Positions 8,028 to 15,739 of a stretch of 40,744 bases of DNA are shown one piece after another (the stretch's first letter is position 1; every line of letters starts with the position of its first letter). The DNA is from DASXVX01 sp036504075 (GTDB lineage Bacteria; Bacillota; Sulfobacillia; Symbiobacteriales; Symbiobacteriaceae). The stretch covers positions 1-40,744 of the forward strand of contig DASXVX010000029.1 in the NCBI GenBank assembly GCA_036504075.1, read 5' to 3'. Under the pieces are notes generated by a model, which saw only the letters and a program-made list of their open reading frames with translations, searched no databases and was not told the origin of the DNA. Made by a program: the position numbers and the translations under genes.

Positions 8028-8280
8028 TCAACCTCTGGCATCTGCTGGATCTGGACGGCTGTTCAGTTCAAACCACTTGGCGGGTTCAGCGACACCCATG
8101 GATCCTTCGGCTGTGGCCAATCCAACTCGCTCGAACTCGTCCTGGCTGACGTCGACCCAATAGCCGTTCATCAGAAGAAACGTCACTCCGAGAACCATCG
8201 CTGTTCGCTTGTTCCCATCCACAAAAGGATGGTTCTAAGCGACGCCATGGGTCAGCCCAGCCTCTTCAGTGCTTCCTGGT
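8028..8280 (-). pseudogene. Fic/Doc-type toxin, inactivated
   Basis: The sequence encodes the Fic core HPFVDGNKRTA followed by MVLGVTFLLMNGYWVDVSQD, the classical C-terminal half of death-on-curing toxins, which modify EF-Tu or other proteins. One codon before the core, an in-frame TAG (8235-8237) interrupts THGVA-stop-NHPF, probably from a lysine or similar codon. Further upstream the frame is lost and the N-terminal half is absent. No Phd-type antitoxin gene is adjacent. Confidence 0.65.
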
Positions 8281-8334
8281 AGTGATCACATCGCGGGCCA
8301 CGCTCCGTGGACTCGGACGATCACCCGCCGCAGT

Positions 8335-8772
8335 TTACAAATATTTGCTTTCAATTTCAGCCAAGAAGGCGGTGGAAAGGCGTATGAAATCTGCTTCATT
8401 CAATTTGATTTCATCTCCGACTCGGTATTTCAACACGGACGTAGCTGGATCAAACTTGATCGCCTTATCCGCACACAGCATGTTGTTGTTATTCATGATG
8501 GAATTACACAACATCCTCACTTCATTCAGCGGATTACCATCCTTCATTTCTGTGGCCCTGGCTCTATGAACGAAATAGCTATCTAAAGCTAGAACCATGT
8601 TGTTAAAGAAAAGAGGTTGAAAGGCTTCAATTGCAGCGTTGAATAGCGGTTCATCAGTCGCGGTCTGATTCCTCGCTGCTGCCACTAATGCCTGGTAAGC
8701 GGAGACTTGTGCAGCGACTCTTGAACGGCATTCGTCGATATATTTTTGAGTGAAGTTGTTCACGCAAAGCAT
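8335..8772 (-). CDS. conserved hypothetical protein
   Basis: A 145-residue, mostly helical protein with features of a real gene: intact frame, natural composition, no signal peptide or membrane segment. Landmark segments are ALDSYFVHRAR, NPLNEVRMLCNSIMNNN and VGDEIKLNEADFIRLS. It looks like an uncharacterised family also seen in actinomycetes, but I cannot name a domain. It is visibly richer in A+T than its neighbours, which suggests recent acquisition. ATG 8772 has only a weak GGGGG site upstream; GTG 8763 is an alternative start. Confidence 0.6.
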   Translation of the reverse strand: MLCVNNFTQKYIDECRSRVAAQVSAYQALVAAARNQTATDEPLFNAAIEAFQPLFFNNMVLALDSYFVHRARATEMKDGNPLNEVRMLCNSIMNNNNMLCADKAIKFDPATSVLKYRVGDEIKLNEADFIRLSTAFLAEIESKYL

Positions 8773-8882
8773 ATACTGGACCCCCTGTAGTGTCTTAATT
8801 GGTCGATGCCATCGGCGCCGCTCCGTTCGTCGTCGCCAAATGCTAACGGTTCTTCAGAGCTCAGTTCTAAAGACTCGCCGCC

Positions 8883-8919
8883 CCCCTCTTGGCGTTGCAG
8901 TTCCAGGAGGGGTCTTTTT
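8883..8919 (+). terminator. orphan rho-independent terminator
   Basis: A 10-bp stem (8883-8892 with 8903-8912, one G-T pair) followed by TCTTTTT reads as a plus-strand terminator, but no plus-strand gene ends here. It may belong to a lost gene or act as an attenuator in the leader of the TIR gene. The rest of 8773-9240 holds no supportable gene. Confidence 0.6.
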
Positions 8920-9240
8920 GCTCGCTATGCCCAACAAATCGGCAGAGACGAGCGGCGTGGTGTACGAGAGCTATTCGATAGACCAGTGGTTCATCCTGCA
9001 AATCGTTCCCCGAACTCGGCGGAGCCACCGCCGCAAGATCCCGCCGGACAGCGGCGGCGGTAGGCGGCCCACGTCGCCGGCGACTCGCAGACACTCAAGC
9101 ACGCACTCAGCCAGTTGGTCACCCGTAGAGGGAATCGCATTCCTAACCAGAATGCTCTTTGCGATAATTGTTCGGGCAGGCACCAGGATTGGTGCTGGGT
9201 AAAGAACGAGGTCCATTCAGGGCGATCGCGAGGTGTGACC

Positions 9241-11832
9241 ATGAAAGACTTCTTCATCAGCTACAACAAAGCAGACCAGCGGTGGGCCGAGTGGATCGGT
9301 TGGCAGCTGGAAGCGGCCGGCCTTAGCGCACACGTGAAGAGTTGGGATCTACGACCGGGCGACAACCAGGTGCTGAAGCGGAATCGGGCGCTCCAAGAGG
9401 CCGACCGGCTGATTGTCGTGCTGTCGCCGGCGTTTTTCGCCTCCCCGGACGCACAGACGGACTGGGCGGCATTTTGGGCCGGCACTCTCGCCGGTGAGGA
9501 GCGGACCGTTGTACCGGTGTTAGTGCAGCCCCTGCCACAACCTTTGCTCGGTCTGCTGGAATCCATCGAACCAATCGACCTGGTTGGTCGGAGTGAGACG
9601 GCTGCCACGGAGACGCTACTGGCGGGGCTGAAAAATGATCGTGACAAGCCGCCGGTCGCCCCTCACTTTCCTGGCCTTCCGTCACACGCAAACATCCAGA
9701 AGCCCAGCTTTCCCGGCAGCCTGCCCGCCATTTGGAATCTCCCGGCTCGCAACCCCAACTTTACGGGCCGGGACAGCCTACTGGCCGGATTGCGGGATGC
9801 GCTGCTCTCCGGGCAGCCGGCCGCCGTGATTCAGGCCATTACCGGCCTGGGCGGGGTCGGCAAGACGCAGGTGGCCAGCGAATACGCCTATCGGCACGCC
9901 CATGAGTACGCACTCGGGTGGTGGGTGCGAGCGGAGGAGCCAGCCACCCTTGCGGCCGATTACGCACGCCTCGCTCAGAACCTGGGCTTGCGGTTGGAAG
10001 ACCCGAACAACCTCTCTGCCGCCGCCGAGGCCGTCCTAGGGTGGCTGGAACAGCATCCCGGCTGGTTGCTCATCTTCGACAATGCCGGCGATCCCGAAGC
10101 GGTGAGTCCCTATATCCCCCGCGGTACGACCGGGCATGTGATTATCACATCGCGTAACGCGATCTGGCGAGACACAGCCCGGCCATTTCCGGTGGACGTA
10201 TGGAGCCGGGACGAGTCCATTGCGTTCCTGCAGCGGCGGACGGGGAAAGTTGACGCGGCGGCTAACGCCCTCGCCGATGCGCTGGGAGACCTGCCTCTCG
10301 CCCTGGAACATGCGGGCGCCTATTTCGATCAGAATAACGGATCCATCGCCAGTTACCTGGACTTGTTCCGGAAACACCAGCGGCGATCGATGCGGGGGGC
10401 GAAGCCACCAAAGGACTACCACGCCACCATCGCCACCACGTGGGAGATATCCCTGCAGGCAGTAAAAAAGGCCTCGCCCGGGGCAATCGCCTTGATGCAC
10501 CTGGTCGCCTTCCTGGCGCCGGAAGACTTTCCCCTGGATGCTCTCCGGGCGGGAGTCCAGGAATTGCCGAGGGTATTGGCCGGCGCCGTTGCCGATTCCA
10601 TCGCATTCGACGAAGCCATTTCGGTCCTCCGTCGGTATTCACTGATCGAGCGCCGTGGCGATGCGTTGGCCGTTCACCGGTTGGTTCAGGCGGTAATCCG
10701 CGACCAGCTACCCGCAAAGGTTTGGCGGAATTGGGCCGAGGTTGCGCTGGAATTGGTCAACAGCCAGTTCCCCGTCGAGAGTGATGACGTGCGATTATGG
10801 CCACAGTGTGAAAGGCTGCTGCCGCATGCTATGGCCGTAGTGGGTCACGCGGAACAAGGCCATATGGCCCCAGAGTCCGTGTCATGGCTGTTGAATCAGG
10901 TTGGCGTGTATCTGCGCGGGCGTGCCGAATTCGCGGCGGCGAGACAGGCGCTCTCGCGCGCGCTGGCGATCGATGAGGCGGCATACGGCCCCCACCATCC
11001 CACGGTGGCCACCGACCTTAACAACCTGGCTGGCGTCCTGAAGGACCTGGGGGACCTGGCGACGGCCCGGGCGCACTACGAGCGCGCACTGGCGATTGAT
11101 GAGGCGGCCTACGGAACCGAGCATACGGATGTGGCCGCTGACCTCAACAACCTGGCTGGCGTCCTGCGGGCCCTTGGGGACCTGGCGACGGCTCGGGCGA
11201 ACTACGAGCGCTCACTGGCGATCGATGAGGCGATATGCGGCCCCCACCACCCCACGGTGGCCACCCTCCTCAACAACCTGGCTAGCGTCTTGCAGGATTT
11301 GGGGGACCTGGCGACGGCCCGGGCGCACTTCGAACGCGCACTGGCGATCGATGAGGCGGCATACGGCCCCCACCACCCCACGGTGGCCACCGACCTCAAC
11401 AACCTGGGCATTGTGCTGAAGGACCTGGGGGACCTGGCGATGGCCCGGGCGCATTTCGAGCGCGCACTGGCAATCGATGAGGCGGTATACGGCCCCCACC
11501 ACCCCAAGGTAGCCACCGACCTCAACAACCTGGCCAGCGTCTTGCAGGACCAGGGAGACCTGGCGACGGCCCGGGCGCATTTCGAGCACGCACTGGCGAT
11601 CGATGAGGCGGCATACGGCCCCCACCACCCCAGGGTGGCCACCCGCCTCAACAACCTGGCTCTCGTCCTGAGAGACCTGGGGGACCTGGCGACGGCCCGG
11701 GCGCACCTCGAGCGCGCACTGGCGATCGATGAGGCGGTATTCGGCCCCCACCACCCCAGGGTGGCCAAACGCCTTAGCAATCTGGCTAGCGTCCTGAAGG
11801 ACCAGGGGGACCTGGCGACATCCGATGGATGA
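9241..11832 (+). CDS. TIR-NB-ARC-TPR signalling protein (STAND family)
   Basis: An 863-residue protein. Residues 1-140 are a TIR domain (DFFISYNKADQRWAEW, later DRLIVVLSPAFFAS). Residues 160-450 form an NB-ARC ATPase: Walker A GLGGVGKT (202-209), Walker B LLIFDN (Asp280), sensor VIITSRN, and a GDLPLALEHAG motif. Residues about 567-860 are seven 42-residue tetratricopeptide repeats. Such proteins oligomerise on sensing a ligand and often serve antiphage defence or cell death through TIR NAD cleavage. Related TIR domains carry Glu in a QPEWAAAF-type motif; here it reads QTDWAAF (Asp74). ATG 9241 is chosen because homology starts there. The last repeat ends abruptly (GDLATSDG), the point where a duplicated element begins. 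Confidence 0.88.
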   Translation: MKDFFISYNKADQRWAEWIGWQLEAAGLSAHVKSWDLRPGDNQVLKRNRALQEADRLIVVLSPAFFASPDAQTDWAAFWAGTLAGEERTVVPVLVQPLPQPLLGLLESIEPIDLVGRSETAATETLLAGLKNDRDKPPVAPHFPGLPSHANIQKPSFPGSLPAIWNLPARNPNFTGRDSLLAGLRDALLSGQPAAVIQAITGLGGVGKTQVASEYAYRHAHEYALGWWVRAEEPATLAADYARLAQNLGLRLEDPNNLSAAAEAVLGWLEQHPGWLLIFDNAGDPEAVSPYIPRGTTGHVIITSRNAIWRDTARPFPVDVWSRDESIAFLQRRTGKVDAAANALADALGDLPLALEHAGAYFDQNNGSIASYLDLFRKHQRRSMRGAKPPKDYHATIATTWEISLQAVKKASPGAIALMHLVAFLAPEDFPLDALRAGVQELPRVLAGAVADSIAFDEAISVLRRYSLIERRGDALAVHRLVQAVIRDQLPAKVWRNWAEVALELVNSQFPVESDDVRLWPQCERLLPHAMAVVGHAEQGHMAPESVSWLLNQVGVYLRGRAEFAAARQALSRALAIDEAAYGPHHPTVATDLNNLAGVLKDLGDLATARAHYERALAIDEAAYGTEHTDVAADLNNLAGVLRALGDLATARANYERSLAIDEAICGPHHPTVATLLNNLASVLQDLGDLATARAHFERALAIDEAAYGPHHPTVATDLNNLGIVLKDLGDLAMARAHFERALAIDEAVYGPHHPKVATDLNNLASVLQDQGDLATARAHFEHALAIDEAAYGPHHPRVATRLNNLALVLRDLGDLATARAHLERALAIDEAVFGPHHPRVAKRLSNLASVLKDQGDLATSDG
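10939..11820 (+). repeat. seven 126-bp tandem TPR-coding repeats
   Basis: Exactly seven units of 126 bp encode 42-residue TPRs of the form ARAHFERALAIDEAAYG... They are nearly identical at DNA level, especially the inner units, so repeat number can change by recombination or slippage. Units differ mainly at the residues after HHP and in the LNNLA segment. Confidence 0.9.
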
Positions 11833-12100
11833 TGATGGACCTGAGCAAGCTTGAAACCCACGCGTGTAGGATCTGATCGTCATGCCAAACCAGGAGGGTG
11901 GCCCCGCGTTGCGGGACCCATGGGGGCACGTTGGCTACCCGTTCGGCAGGGAATCCAGACCCGGCCGGCCACGCTTGCGGTCACCATCGCCACACGCGGA
12001 CCGACCGTGAGGTTCGGAAGCGTTGAGGCACCGGCCCCCTGTGCGGGCGTCTCCCGCTCGCCTGGGCCTGGGCATCCGGTAGGCATCGGCAGGCGTTCGG
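11783..12100. repeat. long direct repeat, copy 1 (3' tail of the TIR-TPR gene)
   Basis: This starts inside the last TPR unit (tggctagcgtcctgaagg) and runs through about 270 bp of non-coding DNA to ggcatcggcaggcg. It matches 14661-15044 at roughly 85-90% over the shared parts; copy 2 has about 70-80 extra bases near its start. No independent gene is seen between 11833 and 12100. Confidence 0.85.
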
Positions 12101-12103
12101 CAC

Positions 12104-12208
12104 GCGCCCTTTTCGCCTTCGGTCGCCTTGAAGATGGTCACTTCACCGGTTTCGACGTTGGTCGATGTCTTGATGCGGCTGATCACACCGCCCCACGCTT
12201 CCTGCATG
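12104..12208. repeat. displaced 105-bp fragment of the broken gene at 7634-7738
   Basis: Gapless and about 90% identical to 7634-7738, encoding on the minus strand MQEAWGGVISRIKTSTNVET and GEVTIFKATEGEKGA. It is joined abruptly to the direct repeat on the left and to a lipoprotein gene on the right, so it marks a recombination junction. Confidence 0.85.
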
Positions 12209-12210
12209 CT

Positions 12211-13062
12211 GTGACGGTGCTTGCTGTGGCAGGATGCATGGATGTTCCTGCCGGCTCGGTCGAGCCGTCAAGTCCGGCCGTCTCCTCACCGGGTCCAACT
12301 GCACCTGCACCCGCGGCCCCCATGCCGGTGCCTGATCCCAAAACCGCGGAAAAAAGCAGTGGCGATTTGGTCACCCGCATCCGGGCCACTCTGGAGGGCT
12401 GGGCACCACACAACGGGGACCCTGGAGAGCCTGAGTGGGTTGTGGCCGACGAAACCGGGCGCATTACCCTCATCGCTCGCACCGGGTGGTTCAGTGCGGA
12501 TGGTTCGGGGCCAAACCCCGGCAGGAAATCTGGTGCGATATTTGAGTTACCCGAGGTAGATCGGGCCATTTTCGTTGGAACTTCCTGGCGGGGCCGCGAT
12601 CATGGTAAGGTTGAGGAGTTGTCGGTTCTTGAACGGAAGACCTACTCGGGCTGGAAGGTCTCCGGGAGCAAGTTGAGCAGTAAAGGGGCCTTTCGGAAGG
12701 TTTCTGCGATGGAAATGCTCGAACGCCGCGAGGACGGCGCCCGCGCCAATCACAGCCCGGCCTATCGACTGGACGGGTTGAACATCGCTGATTTCCAGAG
12801 GCACCAGGCAGCGGTACATCACCCAGAAGGCGAGGCAGAGAATTTTGAGGAAGCTGGCTATCACGATTATGTCCGTGTTCATGTTGCTGTTCGGCCTGAG
12901 TTCGCCGGCGATGGCCCTGCCACATGTGCTGTTCCAGGATTCCCATCAGTGGGTGGCCAGCCCGAAGGATCTGACTCCATCGGGTGCGTTCTCGTGGGCG
13001 CTGCCCGAGATTGCAGAGGCCACCGCCTGGGAGATCATCGACGGCTATCCCGGAAAGGTTGA
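12211..13062 (+). pseudogene. lipoprotein gene with replaced 5' end
   Basis: The frame starts at the fragment junction with VTVLAVAGCMDVPAG, the end of a lipoprotein signal (lipobox VAGC), but the positively charged start of the signal is missing and no ribosome site is visible. A Pro/Ala/Ser linker and a domain with EWVVADETGRITLIARTGW and KTYSGWKVSGSKLS follow. From about 12700 the sequence no longer looks protein-like, and the frame overlaps the SLH gene by 218 bases, so the true C-terminus is probably lost too. The family was not recognised. Confidence 0.4.
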
Positions 13063-14074
13063 TGGTGTTTACACCACGTCGATGACCTTTGCGCCGGAAA
13101 AGCCGATCACCCGTGCGGAGTTTGCGAAGATCCTCGCCGTCTCCACAGGTCTCTCGGATGGCAGAACTGAAAATGTTCCCTTCGATGATGTTAAGGGCGG
13201 CGACTGGTATGCTCCGTATGTCAGCACCCTCCATGAGCATGGTGTCATTAGGGCCAGTGATCGAGGCAGCAGTTCGTTCGAGCCGAATCAGCCGATCACG
13301 CGTCTGGACATGGCGCTTTGGGCCGAACGGGCGACCGTTGCATACGGGGTTACCGCCCCAGAACAGGATCTCTCGCTCTTTGCAGACGCATCGGCGGTTC
13401 CTACCCAGTTTCGCTCCGAGTTGGCCCAAAGCGTCGGCCTCGGAATCATCAAGGGTGCCACCGAGGATGGGATCACGTACCTGTACCCCGCTGGGACTGC
13501 AAAGCGAGTCGAGGCGACAGCAATGGTCATGCGGGCACTGAACAGGTTCAACCGCAGTGCACCTTCCATGGACACGCTGGAGGCTGCTGTCCGATCGGGG
13601 CTAACGGCCTACTTGGAGCAGGGAAAGGTGGTTGGGGCTTACCACAAGCCACCGGAGCAGTTCGCAAATCGGTACGTAGAGCAGAACGCCGCCTCCATTC
13701 GGTTGGCGTTAGAGCCGTACTTCAGTCCCGGGATGCTGAGCCTGGTTAAGGACGTCCGGAGTGAGTTCCTTCCCTACAATCTGGGTGGCGGGCCACTCGT
13801 TTGGAGTGCCATGGGGTATACCGTACTGAACGATCTGGTCCTGTGGGGCGGTCGAGGCCTGGACTTCCGCAATGTCTCGGTCGTCTCTGTAACGCCTCAG
13901 AAGGTCCTGGATCGCTATGCTGAAGTGGAAGTCCGGATGGATCTCACGCGGTACTTCCCGAGCGGGATCATATGGGAGCAGGTCCACCTATTTCGGCTGC
14001 ACCTGAAACTGTCCAACGGGCGGTGGCTGATTACGCAACGTACGTTCGTGTCTGAGAAGAAGAAGGGGTACTAG
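12845..14074 (+). CDS. secreted S-layer-homology (SLH) domain protein
   Basis: A 409-residue exported protein. A Sec signal peptide (RKLAITIMSVFMLLFGL, cleavage near AMA-LP) is followed by three SLH motifs: ATAWEIIDGYPG...ITRAEFAKIL, FDDVKGGDWYAPYVSTL...ITRLDMALWAERA, and FADASAVPTQF...KRVEATAMVMRAL. These bind pyruvylated secondary cell-wall polymers and anchor proteins to the envelope. The C-terminal half (about 240-409) is an unrecognised globular domain. The TTG start has GAGG upstream and is required to include the basic N-region. A second secreted protein gene follows after 2 bases. The gene lies exactly between the two copies of the long direct repeat. Confidence 0.85.
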   Translation: MRKLAITIMSVFMLLFGLSSPAMALPHVLFQDSHQWVASPKDLTPSGAFSWALPEIAEATAWEIIDGYPGKVDGVYTTSMTFAPEKPITRAEFAKILAVSTGLSDGRTENVPFDDVKGGDWYAPYVSTLHEHGVIRASDRGSSSFEPNQPITRLDMALWAERATVAYGVTAPEQDLSLFADASAVPTQFRSELAQSVGLGIIKGATEDGITYLYPAGTAKRVEATAMVMRALNRFNRSAPSMDTLEAAVRSGLTAYLEQGKVVGAYHKPPEQFANRYVEQNAASIRLALEPYFSPGMLSLVKDVRSEFLPYNLGGGPLVWSAMGYTVLNDLVLWGGRGLDFRNVSVVSVTPQKVLDRYAEVEVRMDLTRYFPSGIIWEQVHLFRLHLKLSNGRWLITQRTFVSEKKKGY

Positions 14075-14076
14075 CC

Positions 14077-14289
14077 ATGATCCGAAGATCTGGTCGTAGG
14101 CGGATGACAGCCCTTCTGTCGGCAGTCGCATTTCTGTGTTCCTTACTTTTCGCTCCAACGCCGATCTTGGCAATTGAGGTCGGTTGCACCAAGTCATGGT
14201 CGGCGGGGATGCAGGACCAGCGTCCTGAATCGCCTACTTACGGTATGGTACGGACGACTGAGTTCGAGGAGACCCGGCCACGAACATGA
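14077..14289 (+). pseudogene. truncated secreted protein, signal peptide plus stub
   Basis: ATG 14077 follows the SLH stop by two bases, so it is the second gene of that operon. It encodes a clear signal peptide (RRRMTALLSAVAFLCSLLF, cleavage near ILA) and then only about 38 residues of poor-quality sequence before TGA. It is probably the 5' end of a larger exported protein cut by rearrangement. From 14290 to 14660 I see no gene. Confidence 0.5.
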
Positions 14290-14660
14290 ACGTGACCGGC
14301 ATGCCCAGGACGGTGGAAACCAGGGTGACTCTCCTCGGCCATATCATTACGCAATGGCCACACAAGGGTACCAACTAGCGCGGTACGCCCTTTACCGAGC
14401 AAGATACCGGGCCAAATACCAGGCGAAGCCCTGTGTGTCAATTTTTGCAGGGTATCGCCATCCTCGGCGTGCAGAAACGGACGGGAATGGTCAATACACC
14501 GGGGTTTTGGACCAACACTGCACCAAAATCGGGTTTTTTCACCCCTCCAGTCCGTTCTTGCAGCCTTTGGCACGGCTCGTTCATGTAAATCTGGACAGAA
14601 TGGCAAGAAACCTGGTCCTTCCCGAGAAAGCCGAAGGCTTCTACCCCGGCACAGACACCG

Positions 14661-15044
14661 TGGCTGCCGTCCTGAAGGACCAGGGAGACCTGGCGACATC
14701 CGACGGAGACGATGGACCTGAACAAACTTAGGACTCGCCAAAGATCTTGGTGTCCGACGATGACAAACTCAGTTGATGGGGTGTGCGATCGGGTGTCCAC
14801 CCACACGCGTGCGGGGTCTGATCGTCACGCTAAACCAGGAGAGTGGCCCCGCATTACGGGACCCATGTGGGCATGTTGGCTGCCCGTTCGGCAGGGAACC
14901 CAGACCCGGTAGGCCACGCTTCCGGTCACCATCGCCGCACGCGGACCGACCGTGCGGTTAGGAAGCGGTGAGGCATCGGCCCCCGGTGCGGGCGTCTCCC
15001 ACTCGCCTGGGTCCGGGCATCCGGTAGGCATCGGCAGGCGTCCG
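14661..15044. repeat. long direct repeat, copy 2
   Basis: It carries the last about 40 bp of TPR coding sequence (gtcctgaaggaccagggaga) with no TPR gene before it, then the same non-coding tail as copy 1. It contains about 70-80 additional bases (around 14730-14805) absent from copy 1. It was probably generated by duplication of the TIR-TPR 3' end or by recombination with a paralogue. Confidence 0.85.
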
Positions 15045-15087
15045 GGACCTGTACATGAGCAATACGGGACCGTTTCACGAGCCATCG

Positions 15088-15170
15088 GCACGCGTTACCT
15101 GCGTCTTACGTCCGCTTTACGTGCGCGTTACGTCCGTCTTACATGCGCTTTACATGCGTCTTACATGCGG
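15088..15170. repeat. 11-bp tandem repeat, about seven units
   Basis: Units such as ctgcgtcttac, gtccgctttac, gtgcgcgttac, gtccgtcttac, atgcgctttac and atgcgtcttac follow head to tail, each ending in TTAC. It is non-coding, directly after repeat copy 2. It shares its 11-bp period, about one helical turn, with the array at 193-225. Confidence 0.8.
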
Positions 15171-15258
15171 CGCTCACTTGCCCGCCCATTGCGAGGGCGC
15201 CAAAGCCGCCCGCCCCATACCTTCCGTGATTAGCAAGACAATTTCGGCAAATTAACAA

Positions 15259-15283
15259 GGCGCCTTCCTGATCGGAGGGCGCC
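15259..15283. terminator. terminator-like hairpin
   Basis: GGCGCCTTCC (15259-15268) pairs with GGAGGGCGCC (15274-15283) with one mismatch and a 5-base loop. It lies about 100 bases downstream of the leftward small gene at 15383-15640 and may terminate it. Confidence 0.5.
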
Positions 15284-15382
15284 CAGTCGTATTCCAGGGA
15301 ATACTCTATTGGATGGCAAAAATAAAGACAGCGGACATGTTCGCTGCCAAGGTCTTGTTCACTTCCAGTTCATCTTGCCACC

Positions 15383-15640
15383 TTATCCATTCAAATGAGT
15401 CTTCTTGACCGCTGCGAGGGTGATACCTTCACCGGCCTTCCGCTGGCGGATGCTCTCTCTCGTCAGGGCGGCCTGCGCGGGATCAGAATGGGCTGCATCC
15501 AACAGTTCCTGAGCTTGATGCGAATCCACGATCTCAATCAGCGCCTGCCGATCTCCCAGGTTCACCACAGCGAACGCACGATCCCCGATCATCCGCTTGA
15601 TGACTGACGCTTCTTCAGGGTTAGGGTTAATGATGCCCAT
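15383..15640 (-). CDS. small antitoxin-like hypothetical protein
   Basis: An 85-residue protein beginning MGIINPNPEEASVIKRMIGD with a strong GGAAGGAGGG site 6 bases before the ATG. The fold looks alpha/beta. The C-terminal LTRESIRQRKAGEGITLAAV resembles the toxin-binding tail of Phd/RelB-type antitoxins, but no toxin gene is adjacent, so a regulatory role is only a guess. It sits downstream of the ABC exporter genes in the same direction, separated from them by a hairpin. Confidence 0.55.
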   Translation of the reverse strand: MGIINPNPEEASVIKRMIGDRAFAVVNLGDRQALIEIVDSHQAQELLDAAHSDPAQAALTRESIRQRKAGEGITLAAVKKTHLNG

Positions 15641-15704
15641 CACGCACCCTCCTTCCTTGTCACAAGCATACCACAGAAGCCAGCGAGAGGCGACATCGAC
15701 ACAA

Positions 15705-15733
15705 GCGGCGCCCCCCAAAAAGGAAGGCGCCGC
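15705..15733 (-). terminator. terminator of the ABC exporter operon
   Basis: GCGGCGCC (15705-15712) pairs perfectly with GGCGCCGC (15726-15733), 7 bases after the stop codon of the exporter gene. The loop contains a T5 run on the minus strand, but no T tract follows the stem. Confidence 0.55.
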
Positions 15734-15739
15734 TCATGC

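Noticed and set aside
8971..9216. Leftward frame of 81 codons before the TIR gene
   Set aside because: Composition looks random, no ribosome site, and no match to any family I know.
9115..9240. Upstream extension of the TIR gene frame
   Set aside because: The 42 extra codons have no family similarity; the TIR homology begins at ATG 9241.
12547..12882. Leftward frame of 111 codons with a hydrophobic start, antisense to the lipoprotein remnant and the SLH signal peptide
   Set aside because: Its first 13 codons are antisense to the well-supported SLH signal peptide, it has no ribosome site, and its second half is antisense to lipoprotein coding sequence. A remnant of a membrane protein in 12690-12845 cannot be fully excluded.
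14174..14731. Rightward 185-codon frame across 14.2-14.7 kb
   Set aside because: Low-quality composition, no start signal, and it ends inside the repeated non-coding element.
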